A stretch of DNA of 64,000 bases, from contig CAVQBG010000034.1 of the NCBI GenBank assembly GCA_963710625.1, positions 62,001 through 126,000 of the forward strand. Direction: 5' to 3'. The stretch comes from Sva-07 sp963710625. GTDB lineage: Bacteria > Actinomycetota > Acidimicrobiia > Acidimicrobiales > Ilumatobacteraceae. This document shows positions 17,351-25,616 of the stretch, piece after piece (positions within the stretch are counted from its first letter, which is position 1; each line of letters starts with the position of its first letter). A program made the translations under genes and the position numbers. The notes under the pieces were generated by a model. That model did no database searches and was not told the origin of the DNA. It was given only the letters and a program-made list of their open reading frames with translations.

Positions 17351-17905
17351 TCAGTGCGAGGTACCCGCCGCCTCGAGGATCACGACGTGCCGAGTGGAGG
17401 CGGTCCCGGGTACTCGGACCAGGTGGTTCGCGTCGAGCCACATCGGATCCCAGCGGTCGCCGGACGGTGGTTCGCTGATGACGATGCGTCCTCCGGGGAC
17501 CACCAGCGCAGCGCCAAAACCCAGGGTCACGTCCGGCGGTCCGAAACCGCGGGCGACCACGACATCGAAGACATGTGGGTGCTCGACAGCGAAACGAGCG
17601 GCGTCGGCCGCATGGACCGTGACGCGATCGTGCCAGCCGAGCCGGTGCACCACTCGCTCGAGAAAGTCAGTCCGCTTCGTGCGTCGATCCAGCAGTGTCA
17701 CCTGGAGCTCCGGGCGGTCCCGGGCGATCACCAACCCGGGCACGCCACCGCCGGATCCGAGGTCGACGACCCTGCGTGCGGTCGGCGGAATCGCCGCGAC
17801 GAACCCCTGCGCGTGCGCGATGACCTCCGGGATCGGGCGGGCACCGAGGAACCCGAGGCGCTGCGATTCGATCAACACCGACGTCAGGTCGGCGGGCGCA
17901 CTCAT
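17351..17905 (-). CDS. rsmG: 16S rRNA (guanine-N7) methyltransferase RsmG
   Basis: About 184 residues from the ATG at 17905 (M-S-A-P-A-D-L). The SAM-binding loop VVDLGSGGGVPGLVIA and LLDRRTKRTDFLERVVHRLG are characteristic of RsmG/GidB, which methylates G527 of 16S rRNA. The frame extends upstream to an ATG at 18028 inside jag, but those 41 residues are a low-complexity His/Asp/Pro/Ser stretch including a 15-bp tandem repeat, so the internal start is preferred without being certain. Position between parA and jag is the conserved one. Confidence 0.9.
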   Translation of the reverse strand: MSAPADLTSVLIESQRLGFLGARPIPEVIAHAQGFVAAIPPTARRVVDLGSGGGVPGLVIARDRPELQVTLLDRRTKRTDFLERVVHRLGWHDRVTVHAADAARFAVEHPHVFDVVVARGFGPPDVTLGFGAALVVPGGRIVISEPPSGDRWDPMWLDANHLVRVPGTASTRHVVILEAAGTSH

Positions 17906-17920
17906 GGGCTCGTCAGTACC

Positions 17921-17958
17921 GTCGGGGTCTCGATGGTCGGGGTCTCGATGGTCGGAGT
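17921..17958. repeat. 15-bp tandem repeat upstream of rsmG
   Basis: Two exact copies of GTCGGGGTCTCGATG (17921-17935, 17936-17950) followed by a partial third. If the long rsmG start at 18028 were used it would encode a DHRDP repeat. Confidence 0.85.
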
Positions 17959-17990
17959 GCGTCGCTGAGCTCGGCGACCCGCCCGGCGGA

Positions 17991-18917
17991 TCAGGTGGGC
18001 TCGACGATGATGCGGCGATCGGGGTCATCGCCGACCGAGCGGCTGCTCACGCCGTCTTCTTCGTTGAGCACGTCGTGGACGACCTTGCGATCCGCTGATG
18101 TCATCGGCTCCAGCGACCGAGCCGTGCCCGACGCCCGAACCTGTTCGGCGACGTCACGAGCAAACGCTGACAGCGCAGCCTCGCGACGTTCGCGGTACCC
18201 GGCGACATCGACGCGCAAGCGGGTCTCGTGATCACCGAGGCGGCGCTGTGCGGCGACGCGGGCCAGATCCTGGACGGCATTGAGCGTGCGGCCGCCCGGG
18301 CCGACGAGCAAACCCAGCTCCGACCCGGTCACGGTGACGTCGAGTTCGATGCCCTCGACGCGGACGTCGACGGTGCCGGTGGCGCCGAGTGCGCTGGTCA
18401 GACCCTCCATGAAGGTGACGGCGGCGGCACCGACCTCCTCCGGGGTGACCGTGGATTCGGGGCGATCGTCGTGGCTCATCGTGGACTCCTGGGTCGTTTC
18501 GGTGCTCGTGTCGGTCGTGGTGGGTACGGCGCCTCGCTTGGCCCCGTTGTCACTGGCGGGCGCGTCGTTGCCGGTCGGGTCGCTCCCGCTGTCCGCGGCC
18601 GCTGCACCCTTCGAACTCGACCGTCGCGACGGTGCAGCGTCCTTGTCGGACGACGGCGCTGCGGTGCTGGTCTGCTGCTCCGAGGCCGTGGAGGTGCTCC
18701 CACTGCGCTTCGAGCGGCGCCGCTCCTGCTTGGGACGGACCTGGGCCGGCCGGACCCGTGCCCTGAGTCGTGCTTCGCCGCGCACTCGACCGAACAGGCC
18801 GGGGCGAGGCTCTTCGATCACGTCGAACTCGGCCTCGTCGGCAGCGACGCCGAGTTGGTCGAGGGCTGCCTCACGGGCCGCGTCCAGGGTCTTCCCGGTG
18901 GTTTCTACCCACTCCAT
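17991..18917 (-). CDS. jag: Jag/KhpB RNA-binding protein (Jag_N, KH, R3H)
   Basis: A 308-residue protein. The N-terminal Jag_N domain (METTGKTLDAAREAALDQLGV-like start and PRPGLFGRVRGEARLRARV) is followed by a long Ser/Thr/Asp low-complexity linker (about 65-150), a KH domain with LLVGPGGRTLNAVQDLARV, and an R3H domain with SADRKVVHDVL (the Arg-x3-His pattern). KhpB-type proteins bind RNA and are linked to cell elongation and division. It is encoded just downstream of yidC, as in most Gram-positive bacteria. Confidence 0.93.
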   Translation of the reverse strand: MEWVETTGKTLDAAREAALDQLGVAADEAEFDVIEEPRPGLFGRVRGEARLRARVRPAQVRPKQERRRSKRSGSTSTASEQQTSTAAPSSDKDAAPSRRSSSKGAAAADSGSDPTGNDAPASDNGAKRGAVPTTTDTSTETTQESTMSHDDRPESTVTPEEVGAAAVTFMEGLTSALGATGTVDVRVEGIELDVTVTGSELGLLVGPGGRTLNAVQDLARVAAQRRLGDHETRLRVDVAGYRERREAALSAFARDVAEQVRASGTARSLEPMTSADRKVVHDVLNEEDGVSSRSVGDDPDRRIIVEPT

Positions 18918-18971
18918 GGCTACTTCACTTTCTGCTTTCGAGCCCGACGCACCGCGCCGGGGAGACGATCA

Positions 18972-20129
18972 TCACGTCGACTTCTTGGTCGACTTCGGCC
19001 GTGACTGCTTTGCGGCCTTCGCTGCTTTCGCCTTGTCGGCCTGCGCCTGCTGGCGCGAGGGCGTGGGCCGGCCCTTGGCACTGGCCGAGGGCGTCGGGCG
19101 ATTCTTCGGTGGCGTCACCCGCTTGCTGGTGACGTCCTTGCTCTTCGCATCGACCGGCTTGGAGTTCGTCGAAGCGGGCTTGGACTTGTCGGGCTTGGGG
19201 CCGGGCTTCTTGTCGGGCTTGGGGCCGGCCAGATCGCGTTTCGCCTGCGCGAAGATCCCGCCGCCGCCGTCCGGGTTCTTCTTCGCCTCCTCGCGCGCCG
19301 CCTCGCCAGCGCGTTGTGCCTGGCGACCCAGCGACTCGTCGTGGCCGTAGAACGCCCGGGTGATGTAGGCCTGCTGAGCGATCCGCAGCAAGGTCTGGAA
19401 GATGTAGTAGACGACGAGCGCGGCGAGGAAGAAGATCTGGAAGATCGCGAAGAACACCGGCAGGTACTGCATCAGCTTCTGCTGACCGGCCGACATCGTG
19501 GGGCTGATCGAGGCACGAGCCGCCACCATGCGCTGCTGCACGAAGTACAACGCGCCGAGCACCACCACGAGCAGGATGTAGGGCAACGCCGTGACGAAGC
19601 CGTTCGCGACTTCGACGGCCGCCGTCTTCGACAGGTCGAGGCCGAGCGACATCATCTCGTGCTGGCCGTACAGCGACTTGTACAGCGCCGAATCGATCGC
19701 CAGATAGCGCGGGATGAAACCTGGGTCGGCGACCTCGGCGGGCTGATCGAATGCGCCCCACACGGCCTGGGCGACCGGCAGCGCCGACCCGCGCGGCTCG
19801 TAGACCAGACCGCGCAGCACCCGGAACATGATGTAGAACACCGGAGCCTGCGCCAGCAGCGGCAGACACGAGGCCATGGGGTTGACCTTGTGCTCCTGGT
19901 AGAGCTTCATCATCTCTTCGTTGAGCTTGGTGCGGTCGTTGCGGTACTCGTTCTGCAGCTTGCGCATCTCGGGCGCCAACCGCTGCATCTCCAGCATCCC
20001 CTTGGTGCTCTTGAGCGTCAGCGGCGTCGTGATCGCCATCACCACCGCGGCGATGAGCGCGATGGCGATCGTGTAGTTGTTGGTGAAGCCGTAGAACCAC
20101 GACAGCAGAGCGGCAGGAATCTCGAACAC
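18972..20129 (-). CDS. yidC: Membrane protein insertase YidC
   Basis: A 385-residue YidC/Oxa1 insertase. Membrane helices include FEIPAALLSWFYGFTNN, ALIAAVVMAITTPL, a QAPVFYIMFRVLRG helix and two late helices (LLVVVLGALYFVQQ and PVFFAIFQIFFLAALVVYYIF); the cytoplasmic hairpin EMQRLAPEMRKLQ is typical. The C-terminal about 110 residues form a very basic Lys/Pro tail with PKPDKKPGPKPDK-type repeats, probably for ribosome or RNA contact. Start lies 3 bases after the yidD stop. Confidence 0.95.
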   Translation of the reverse strand: MFEIPAALLSWFYGFTNNYTIAIALIAAVVMAITTPLTLKSTKGMLEMQRLAPEMRKLQNEYRNDRTKLNEEMMKLYQEHKVNPMASCLPLLAQAPVFYIMFRVLRGLVYEPRGSALPVAQAVWGAFDQPAEVADPGFIPRYLAIDSALYKSLYGQHEMMSLGLDLSKTAAVEVANGFVTALPYILLVVVLGALYFVQQRMVAARASISPTMSAGQQKLMQYLPVFFAIFQIFFLAALVVYYIFQTLLRIAQQAYITRAFYGHDESLGRQAQRAGEAAREEAKKNPDGGGGIFAQAKRDLAGPKPDKKPGPKPDKSKPASTNSKPVDAKSKDVTSKRVTPPKNRPTPSASAKGRPTPSRQQAQADKAKAAKAAKQSRPKSTKKST

Positions 20130-20132
20130 GGC

Positions 20133-20432
20133 TCAGTGCTCCTTCGCGTGGTGGAGATGGTCGGATGCGCACCGTTCGGGGACCGGATCGAACCCTGACG
20201 GCCCGAGGGGCCGGCAACGCAGGAGACGACGGACGGTCAACCAGAGGCCCCGGCGGGTGCCATGCACCTCGAACGCTTCGTGTGCGTAGCTCGAGCAGGT
20301 GGGGTAGAACCGACACGGCGAGGGGCGGCCGGCGAACGCGCGCTGATAGGCCTCGATCCACCGGATGGCTCGCCGCTGGGTCCAGGTCGGGTCCGCGGTC
20401 GTCGAGTCACGGGTCGGCGAGTGAGGGATCAC
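20133..20432 (-). CDS. yidD: YidD membrane-insertion efficiency factor
   Basis: A 99-residue protein with the YidD signature: RWIEAYQRAFAGRPSPCRFYPTCSSYAHEAFEVHG contains the three conserved cysteines, followed by RRLLRCRPLGPSGFDPVP. YidD assists YidC-dependent insertion. The frame is open far upstream, but the GTG at 20432 gives the right length and overlaps the rnpA stop (GTGA), so it is the likely start. Confidence 0.93.
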   Translation of the reverse strand: MIPHSPTRDSTTADPTWTQRRAIRWIEAYQRAFAGRPSPCRFYPTCSSYAHEAFEVHGTRRGLWLTVRRLLRCRPLGPSGFDPVPERCASDHLHHAKEH

Positions 20433-20770
20433 GGTGCCGACGGTTCGTTCGTTCGAGATCGCACCGAGGCGAGCAGCCGATCCATGGTGTGATCGAGCTC
20501 TACGAACGTGCGTTCGCACGCCCGAGCATGGGCGCCGAACAGATACAACCCGGGTGGAAGATCGTGGCGACGCAGGATCTCGCGGAGTCGCCGCCGGAGC
20601 CGGTTGCGTTGCGCGGCGGTACCGGTGGCGCGACCGATGGCGAATGCCACACGTGGCGGAACCAGTCGAGAATCGTTGACGAACGTGCACCAGAGCGGGT
20701 CGATCCGCACGCGGGTGCCTTCTCGCCGAAGGCGAACGAAGGCCTCGCGCTCGCGGATCCGGTCGATCAA
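20429..20770 (-). CDS. rnpA: Ribonuclease P protein component
   Basis: A 113-residue basic protein that binds RNase P RNA. The family signature is seen in VAFAIGRATGTAAQRNRLRRRLREILR, following a strand (LWCTFVNDSRLVPPRVAF). Longer frames to 20965 run antisense-like through rpmH and are not credible. TTG at 20770 overlaps the rpmH stop (TTGA), giving the usual N-terminus LIDRIREREAF. Coupled translation with rpmH and yidD is likely. Confidence 0.9.
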   Translation of the reverse strand: MIDRIREREAFVRLRREGTRVRIDPLWCTFVNDSRLVPPRVAFAIGRATGTAAQRNRLRRRLREILRRHDLPPGLYLFGAHARACERTFVELDHTMDRLLASVRSRTNEPSAP

Positions 20771-20901
20771 GCCGACAGACGGGCGCGGCCCTTGGCGCGA
20801 CGTGACTTGAGCACGGCACGGCCGGCGCGGGTGCTCATCCGCGCACGGAAACCGTGCTTGCGGGCTCGGCGGCGGTTGTTGGGCTGAAAGGTACGCTTCA
20901 C
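20767..20901 (-). CDS. rpmH: 50S ribosomal protein L34
   Basis: A 44-residue protein starting MKRTFQPNNRRRARKHGFR and ending KGRARLSA, the highly conserved L34 sequence. It starts at GTG 20901 and its stop overlaps the rnpA TTG. It is the first gene of the leftward rpmH-rnpA-yidD-yidC-jag run, diverging from dnaA. Confidence 0.98.
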   Translation of the reverse strand: MKRTFQPNNRRRARKHGFRARMSTRAGRAVLKSRRAKGRARLSA

Positions 20902-21231
20902 GGCGGTCTCCGGACAAGTTCGAGGCAGCGCTCACGGACCGTGCCGTGCACCCACGTCGGCGCACTCACACGGACTGACCCGGCAAGGCTACGGCGACGG
21001 GGGCACATGCGCCAACCATGTCGGTCAAACCACAGGCATGTAAGTTGTCCACAGCACCGTTCTGGCCGCATCATCCCAGCACAGGGGCGGTATTGACGAC
21101 GACAATGACGGTCGGTTGGTCAGGTTTTCCTTCTGGCGAGTACGTGCTAGGTTCTCCCGTCCGCCCGCTCGCCCCGTTCGTCCACATCGTGTGGACAACC
21201 ATGTGGACTGTGTGTAGGCGTTGACCGGGAG
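20902..21231. other. rpmH-dnaA intergenic region with DnaA boxes (candidate origin, left half)
   Basis: A 330-base gap between divergent rpmH and dnaA. It holds two perfect DnaA boxes, TTGTCCACA at 21045-21053 and its reverse complement at 21190-21198, plus an 8 of 9 match (TCGTCCACA, 21178-21186) and a 7 of 9 match (21202-21210, reverse). The boxes nearest dnaA overlap its probable promoter region, so they may serve autoregulation, origin function or both. Confidence 0.7.
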
Positions 21232-22656
21232 ATGTCGAGGGTGAGCGAGAGCGCAGACGTTTGGACGCAGGTGACGCTCTCTCTGCGTTCACAACTCGCC
21301 GAGTCGGTCTGGTTCTCGACGTTCCAGGACGTGACCCCACTCGACTCCGATTCCGACACATTGCGGCTTCTTGCACCGAGTGCGTACGTGAGAGAACGCA
21401 TCCTCACGCGGTACCTCCCACTCGTCACCGAGGCGTTGCAGGACGCGAACGAGGGACACCGCGTGGTCGAGATCGACATCGAGACGAGCGGGGCACCTCC
21501 GACCGATCCCGAACCCGCCACCGATGAGCGCCACGATCGACACGACCATCGTGACCAGCAGGACGCCGTCGAACAGGGTGAGCGGGACCGGTTCGCTCGC
21601 GACCGTGCCGACCAGCAGTCCCTGCTGCTCGACGAAGCCGGCCTCAACCCTCGCTACACCTTCGAGACGTTCGTCAAGGGTGCCTCGAACCAGTTCGCGC
21701 TCGCCGCGGCGCTGCGTGTCGCCGAGACACCCGCCCGCAGCTACAACCCGTTGTTCATCTACGGATCGGCCGGCCTGGGCAAGACCCACCTTCTGCACGC
21801 GATCGGCCACTACGTCCACTCGAACTATCAGCATCACGAGGTGCGCTACGTCTCCACCGAGACGTTCATGAACGAGTACGTCGACGCGATTCGCCAGAAC
21901 ACCACGAACTCGCTCCGACGTCGATATCGCGACATCGACGTGCTCCTGATCGACGACATCCAGTTCATCGCCGGCAAGGAGGGCCTCCAGGAGGAGTTCT
22001 TCCACACGTTCAACTCACTGCACGGCGCCAACAAACAGGTCGTGATCTCCTCCGATCGGATGCCCGATGCGATCCCCACGCTGGAGGAACGCCTTCGGGG
22101 ACGTTTCAAGTGGGGCCTGATCACCGACATCCAACCACCCGACCTCGAGACACGCCTCGCGATCCTGCGCAACAAGTCCGAGCGCGACCGGGTGCTGGTC
22201 CCCGACGAGACGCTCGAATTCATCGCCACCAACATCGCCACCAACATCCGCGAGCTCGAGGGCGCTCTGATCCGTGTGACCGCCTACGCCAGCCTCAACC
22301 AGGTCCCGATCACGACCGATCTCGCACAGACCCAGCTCGCGGATCTCCTCAACGACAGCAAGCCCAAGGCGCGCACCGACGAGGAGTTGCTCGCCGACAT
22401 CGCCGACATCCTCAAGTTCCCGGTCGAGGATCTCAAGGGACGCAGCCGTCAACGACCGCTCGTCACCGCTCGGCAGATCGCAATGTACGTGTTCCGCGAG
22501 TTGACCGACCTCAGCTACCCGGCGATCGCCCGGCTGTTCGGCGGACGCGACCACACGACGGTGATCCACGCGAACGAGAAGATCCAACGGTTGATGAGCG
22601 AGCGCAAACAGATCTACGACCAGGTCACCGATCTGCTGCAGCAGCTGAAGGCATGA
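21232..22656 (+). CDS. dnaA: Chromosomal replication initiator DnaA
   Basis: A 474-residue DnaA. Domain I is residues 1-90; domain II is a short Asp/Glu/Arg/His linker (DERHDRHDHRDQQDAVEQ); the AAA+ domain III has Walker A GSAGLGKTHLLHA and Walker B VLLIDDIQF; domain IV carries the box-binding signature GGRDHTTVIHANEKI. ATG at 21232 (with GGGAG just upstream) or GTG at 21241 could start it. It opens the dnaA-dnaN-recF-dciA-gyrB-gyrA run. Confidence 0.98.
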   Translation: MSRVSESADVWTQVTLSLRSQLAESVWFSTFQDVTPLDSDSDTLRLLAPSAYVRERILTRYLPLVTEALQDANEGHRVVEIDIETSGAPPTDPEPATDERHDRHDHRDQQDAVEQGERDRFARDRADQQSLLLDEAGLNPRYTFETFVKGASNQFALAAALRVAETPARSYNPLFIYGSAGLGKTHLLHAIGHYVHSNYQHHEVRYVSTETFMNEYVDAIRQNTTNSLRRRYRDIDVLLIDDIQFIAGKEGLQEEFFHTFNSLHGANKQVVISSDRMPDAIPTLEERLRGRFKWGLITDIQPPDLETRLAILRNKSERDRVLVPDETLEFIATNIATNIRELEGALIRVTAYASLNQVPITTDLAQTQLADLLNDSKPKARTDEELLADIADILKFPVEDLKGRSRQRPLVTARQIAMYVFRELTDLSYPAIARLFGGRDHTTVIHANEKIQRLMSERKQIYDQVTDLLQQLKA

Positions 22657-22915
22657 GCGTCCCCCGACGGCCACGACCCTGCCTGGGGACGCAGCAGCGG
22701 ACGCGACGAGGACAACACGGTCTCCGATGGTGGACAACCTCGCGCTGTCCACCGGACCACACCGCTGTAACTCCCGGCATGGGGATCGACCCCCCATCCC
22801 GTGTGGACGCCCATCGCCGTCGTACGCTGCAACAACGCGTGGTTGTCCCCAATCCACAGCACCTACTACTGACATTGAACATTGAGACATCCCTGCATGA
22901 GGAGAAGTGCCCACT
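22657..22915. other. dnaA-dnaN intergenic region, candidate oriC core
   Basis: A 259-base gap, the usual oriC place in Streptomyces and mycobacteria. DnaA-box-like sites: 22729-22737 (reverse, TTGTCCACC, 8 of 9), 22745-22753 (CTGTCCACC), 22802-22810 (reverse, GCGTCCACA), 22843-22851 (TTGTCCCCA, 8 of 9) and 22850-22858 (CAATCCACA). The stretch 22860-22897 is richer in A/T than its surroundings and could be the unwinding element. No gene is visible. Confidence 0.7.
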
Positions 22916-24010
22916 GTGAAGTTTCGTTGCGAACGTGATGTCCTGGCCGAGGCCGTCGGAGCAGCAGGACGGGCGGCCACGAACCGGACCGGCACGCTGC
23001 CGGTGCTCGCGGGTGTGCGCATGGAGGTCGACGGTGACCGCTTGACCGTGACCGGCACCGACCTCGAGCTCACCATCCGGCTGACCGTCGATGTCGGCGG
23101 CGAACGCGATGGTGCGGCCGTCGTGCCGGCCCGTCTCGTCGGCGACATCGTCAAGGCACTGCCCGCCGGTGCGGTGTCGGTCGAGCTGAGCGACGACGAG
23201 ATGTCGATCAGCGCCGGCCGTTCGCAGTTCTCCGTGCGTCCGTTGTCACTCGAGGACTATCCGTCGCAGAGCGAGCCAGCGGCCGAGGCCGTGACGCTGT
23301 CTGCTGCCGTGGTCGCCGACGCACTGCGCCAGGTCGTCCGGGCGGCGTCCACCGACGATGCGCGTGCCGTGCTGACCGGCGTGCTGCTCGCGGCCGAAGA
23401 CGACGGCCTGCGGATGGTGGCCACCGACTCGTACCGGCTCGCCGTGCGTGATCTGCCGGAGAACTCGGTGCTCGCCTCCGGTCAGAAGGTCCTGATCCCG
23501 GGCCGAGCGCTCAGCGAGTTGCAGCGCGTGATGGGCGATGCGGAAGAACTCGTGGTCCGCCTCGGCGACCGGGAGGCGACCTTCGAAGCAGGCGGCACCC
23601 GGCTGAGCACTCGCCTGATCGAAGGCGAGTTCCCGAACTACCGCAACCTGTTGCCGTCGAGCTATCCGAACCTGCTCACGGTCGGCAAGGCAGCGATGCT
23701 CGAAGCGATTCGCCGTGTGAAGATCCTGGCGCAGGATTCGACCCCGGTGCGTCTCACGCTCGGCGGTGACACCGTGCAGTTGACGGCGATCACCCAGGAT
23801 GTCGGCAACGCGGTCGAGGAGATCGACGCCAGCTACGACGGCACGGAGATGACCGTTGCGTTCAACCCGGATTACCTGTCGGCGGGCATCGACGCGATCG
23901 ACAGCGACGACGTCACGCTGGCCACGATGGATCCGATGAAGCCGGCGGTTCTCCGCGGCGTCGGTCGGGACGACTACCTCTATCTGTTGATGCCCGTTCG
24001 CGTGCCGTAA
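22916..24010 (+). CDS. dnaN: DNA polymerase III beta sliding clamp
   Basis: A 364-residue clamp that tethers polymerase to DNA. It begins MKFRCERDVLAEAVGAAGRA, includes PVLAGVRMEVDGDRLTVTGTDLEL, and ends DDYLYLLMPVRVP, the conserved C-terminus. GTG at 22916 is preferred to GTG at 22907 because the GAGGAG sequence at 22899-22904 is properly spaced only from the former and the MKF start is typical. Confidence 0.97.
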   Translation: MKFRCERDVLAEAVGAAGRAATNRTGTLPVLAGVRMEVDGDRLTVTGTDLELTIRLTVDVGGERDGAAVVPARLVGDIVKALPAGAVSVELSDDEMSISAGRSQFSVRPLSLEDYPSQSEPAAEAVTLSAAVVADALRQVVRAASTDDARAVLTGVLLAAEDDGLRMVATDSYRLAVRDLPENSVLASGQKVLIPGRALSELQRVMGDAEELVVRLGDREATFEAGGTRLSTRLIEGEFPNYRNLLPSSYPNLLTVGKAAMLEAIRRVKILAQDSTPVRLTLGGDTVQLTAITQDVGNAVEEIDASYDGTEMTVAFNPDYLSAGIDAIDSDDVTLATMDPMKPAVLRGVGRDDYLYLLMPVRVP

Positions 24011-24015
24011 GGGTC

Positions 24016-25098
24016 GTGATCGTCGAGCACCTGGAGCTGGTCGACTTCCGGAACTACGTCACCGGAACGTTCGACCTCCACTCGGGGACCACGCTGGTCA
24101 TCGGCGACAACGGCCAGGGCAAGACGAACCTCGCCGAGGCACTCGCCTTCCTGGCGACGCTCACGAGCTTTCGATCGGCTCCCGGTGACGCGCTGGTGCG
24201 CGCCGGGGTCGACACCGCGATCATTCGGGCCACGGTCCGCCACGACGACGATCGTTCGACACTGATCGAGATCGAGCTCGCAGCAGCCGGCCGCAACCGG
24301 GTGCAGGTCAACCGGCAGAAGTTGGGTCGGGTGCGCGATCTGCTCGGTGCGGTCCGTGTCACGGTGTTCTCTCCGGACGACCTCTCGCTGGTGAAGGGGA
24401 GCCCAGGCGACCGTCGTCGGTTCATGGACGACACGCTCGTCGCGTTGGCCACGAAGTACGACTCGATTCGCCTCGAGATCGATCGCATCGTCCGGCAACG
24501 CAACACGCTGCTCAAGCAGTCCGGTGGTCGGCTCACCGACGAGATCGCGGTGACGCTCGACGTGTGGGACGCCAAGTTCGCGGAGATCGCCGATCAGTTC
24601 GGCTACGCGCGCGCCACGCTGGTTGCCCGGCTCACACCCATGGTGCAGGAGGCGTACGAACAACTCGCCGGGGTTGCGACGCCGCTCGATCTCTTCTACG
24701 AACCGGCCTGGCGAACGACGGGCCTCGCCGCCGCGCTGAGCGAGGCCCGGCCGCTCGACGTACGACGTGGCGTCAGCACGGTCGGTCCACACCGTGACGA
24801 GCTCGCCATGAGCATCAACGGGCTCCCGAGCCGGACGCACGCGTCGCAGGGTGAACAGCGGACCCTGGCGTTGGCCTTGCGCCTGGCCGGCCACCGGTTG
24901 GTCACCGAACGCACCGGGTCGGCCCCGGTGCTGGTGCTCGACGACGTGCTGTCCGAACTCGACGATCACCGCGCCATCGCCCTGCTCGAGCATCTTCCCG
25001 TCGGCCAGGTCGTCATCACGACGGCGAGCGAACTTCCTCCGGGGGCACACACCGACCATGTCGTGCGGATCGCACACGGCCAGGTCGTCACCGACTGA
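24016..25098 (+). CDS. recF: DNA replication/repair protein RecF
   Basis: A 360-residue SMC-like ATPase that loads RecA at gaps. It starts at GTG 24016, five bases after dnaN. VEHLELVDFRNY and Walker A GDNGQGKTN (30-38) lie at the N-terminus, the signature region STVGPHRDEL and TLALALRLAGHRL follow, and Walker B is VLVLDDVLSELD. Length and order are standard. Confidence 0.97.
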   Translation: MIVEHLELVDFRNYVTGTFDLHSGTTLVIGDNGQGKTNLAEALAFLATLTSFRSAPGDALVRAGVDTAIIRATVRHDDDRSTLIEIELAAAGRNRVQVNRQKLGRVRDLLGAVRVTVFSPDDLSLVKGSPGDRRRFMDDTLVALATKYDSIRLEIDRIVRQRNTLLKQSGGRLTDEIAVTLDVWDAKFAEIADQFGYARATLVARLTPMVQEAYEQLAGVATPLDLFYEPAWRTTGLAAALSEARPLDVRRGVSTVGPHRDELAMSINGLPSRTHASQGEQRTLALALRLAGHRLVTERTGSAPVLVLDDVLSELDDHRAIALLEHLPVGQVVITTASELPPGAHTDHVVRIAHGQVVTD

Positions 25099-25148
25099 AG
25101 CGCGTCGTCGTCGACTGGAGCTCGGCGGCGCCGCGGTACGTTGGAACC

Positions 25149-25469
25149 GTGCCGGAGCCCGTACCGATCTCCCGATCGCTCGACTCGATCATGAAGTCGC
25201 TGCGCGGCACCGACCGCATCCAGATCGGTGGCGTGTTCGGACGTTGGGACGAAGCGGTCGGTCCCACCGTGAGCGCTCACGTCCGGCCCGTTCGTCTCGA
25301 CGACGGTGTGCTGGTGGTGGAGGCCGACGAACCCGGATGGGCCACCCAGGTCAAGTTCCTGAGCGGCGACATCATCGGTCGTCTGGCAGACGTCGCGCAC
25401 GTTCGGATCGAGCGCATCGAAGTGCGTGTCGGGCGTGCCGGTCGGCCGGCGGGTTCCCCGACTCCGTGA
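25149..25469 (+). CDS. dciA: DciA-family helicase loader (DUF721)
   Basis: A 106-residue protein with the DUF721/DciA fold: GGVFGRWDEAVGPTVSAHVRPVRLDDGVLVVEADEPGWATQVKFL is the diagnostic segment. DciA (mycobacterial Rv0004, same locus) loads the replicative helicase DnaB in bacteria without DnaC. GTG at 25149 follows TACGTT (25137-25142) by 6 bases, so it probably has its own leaderless promoter although it lies between recF and gyrB. Confidence 0.93.
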   Translation: MPEPVPISRSLDSIMKSLRGTDRIQIGGVFGRWDEAVGPTVSAHVRPVRLDDGVLVVEADEPGWATQVKFLSGDIIGRLADVAHVRIERIEVRVGRAGRPAGSPTP

Positions 25470-25616
25470 CACCCCGCTGGTAGGCTGAACAGCACTCGCG
25501 ATCGCCGTGTGGGCGCCGGTTCGACCTCTCGTCGAGGGCCGGCTGACTGCACGGTTCGCCCACCGACGTGTCCCACCGGGCATGCCGCCAGACAGCCAGA
25601 AAACATCGAGGTACGA

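Noticed and set aside
18029..20819. Longer start for yidD at 20819
   Set aside because: The extra N-terminus reads through rnpA in another frame and is Arg-rich shadow sequence; GTG 20432 gives the family length.
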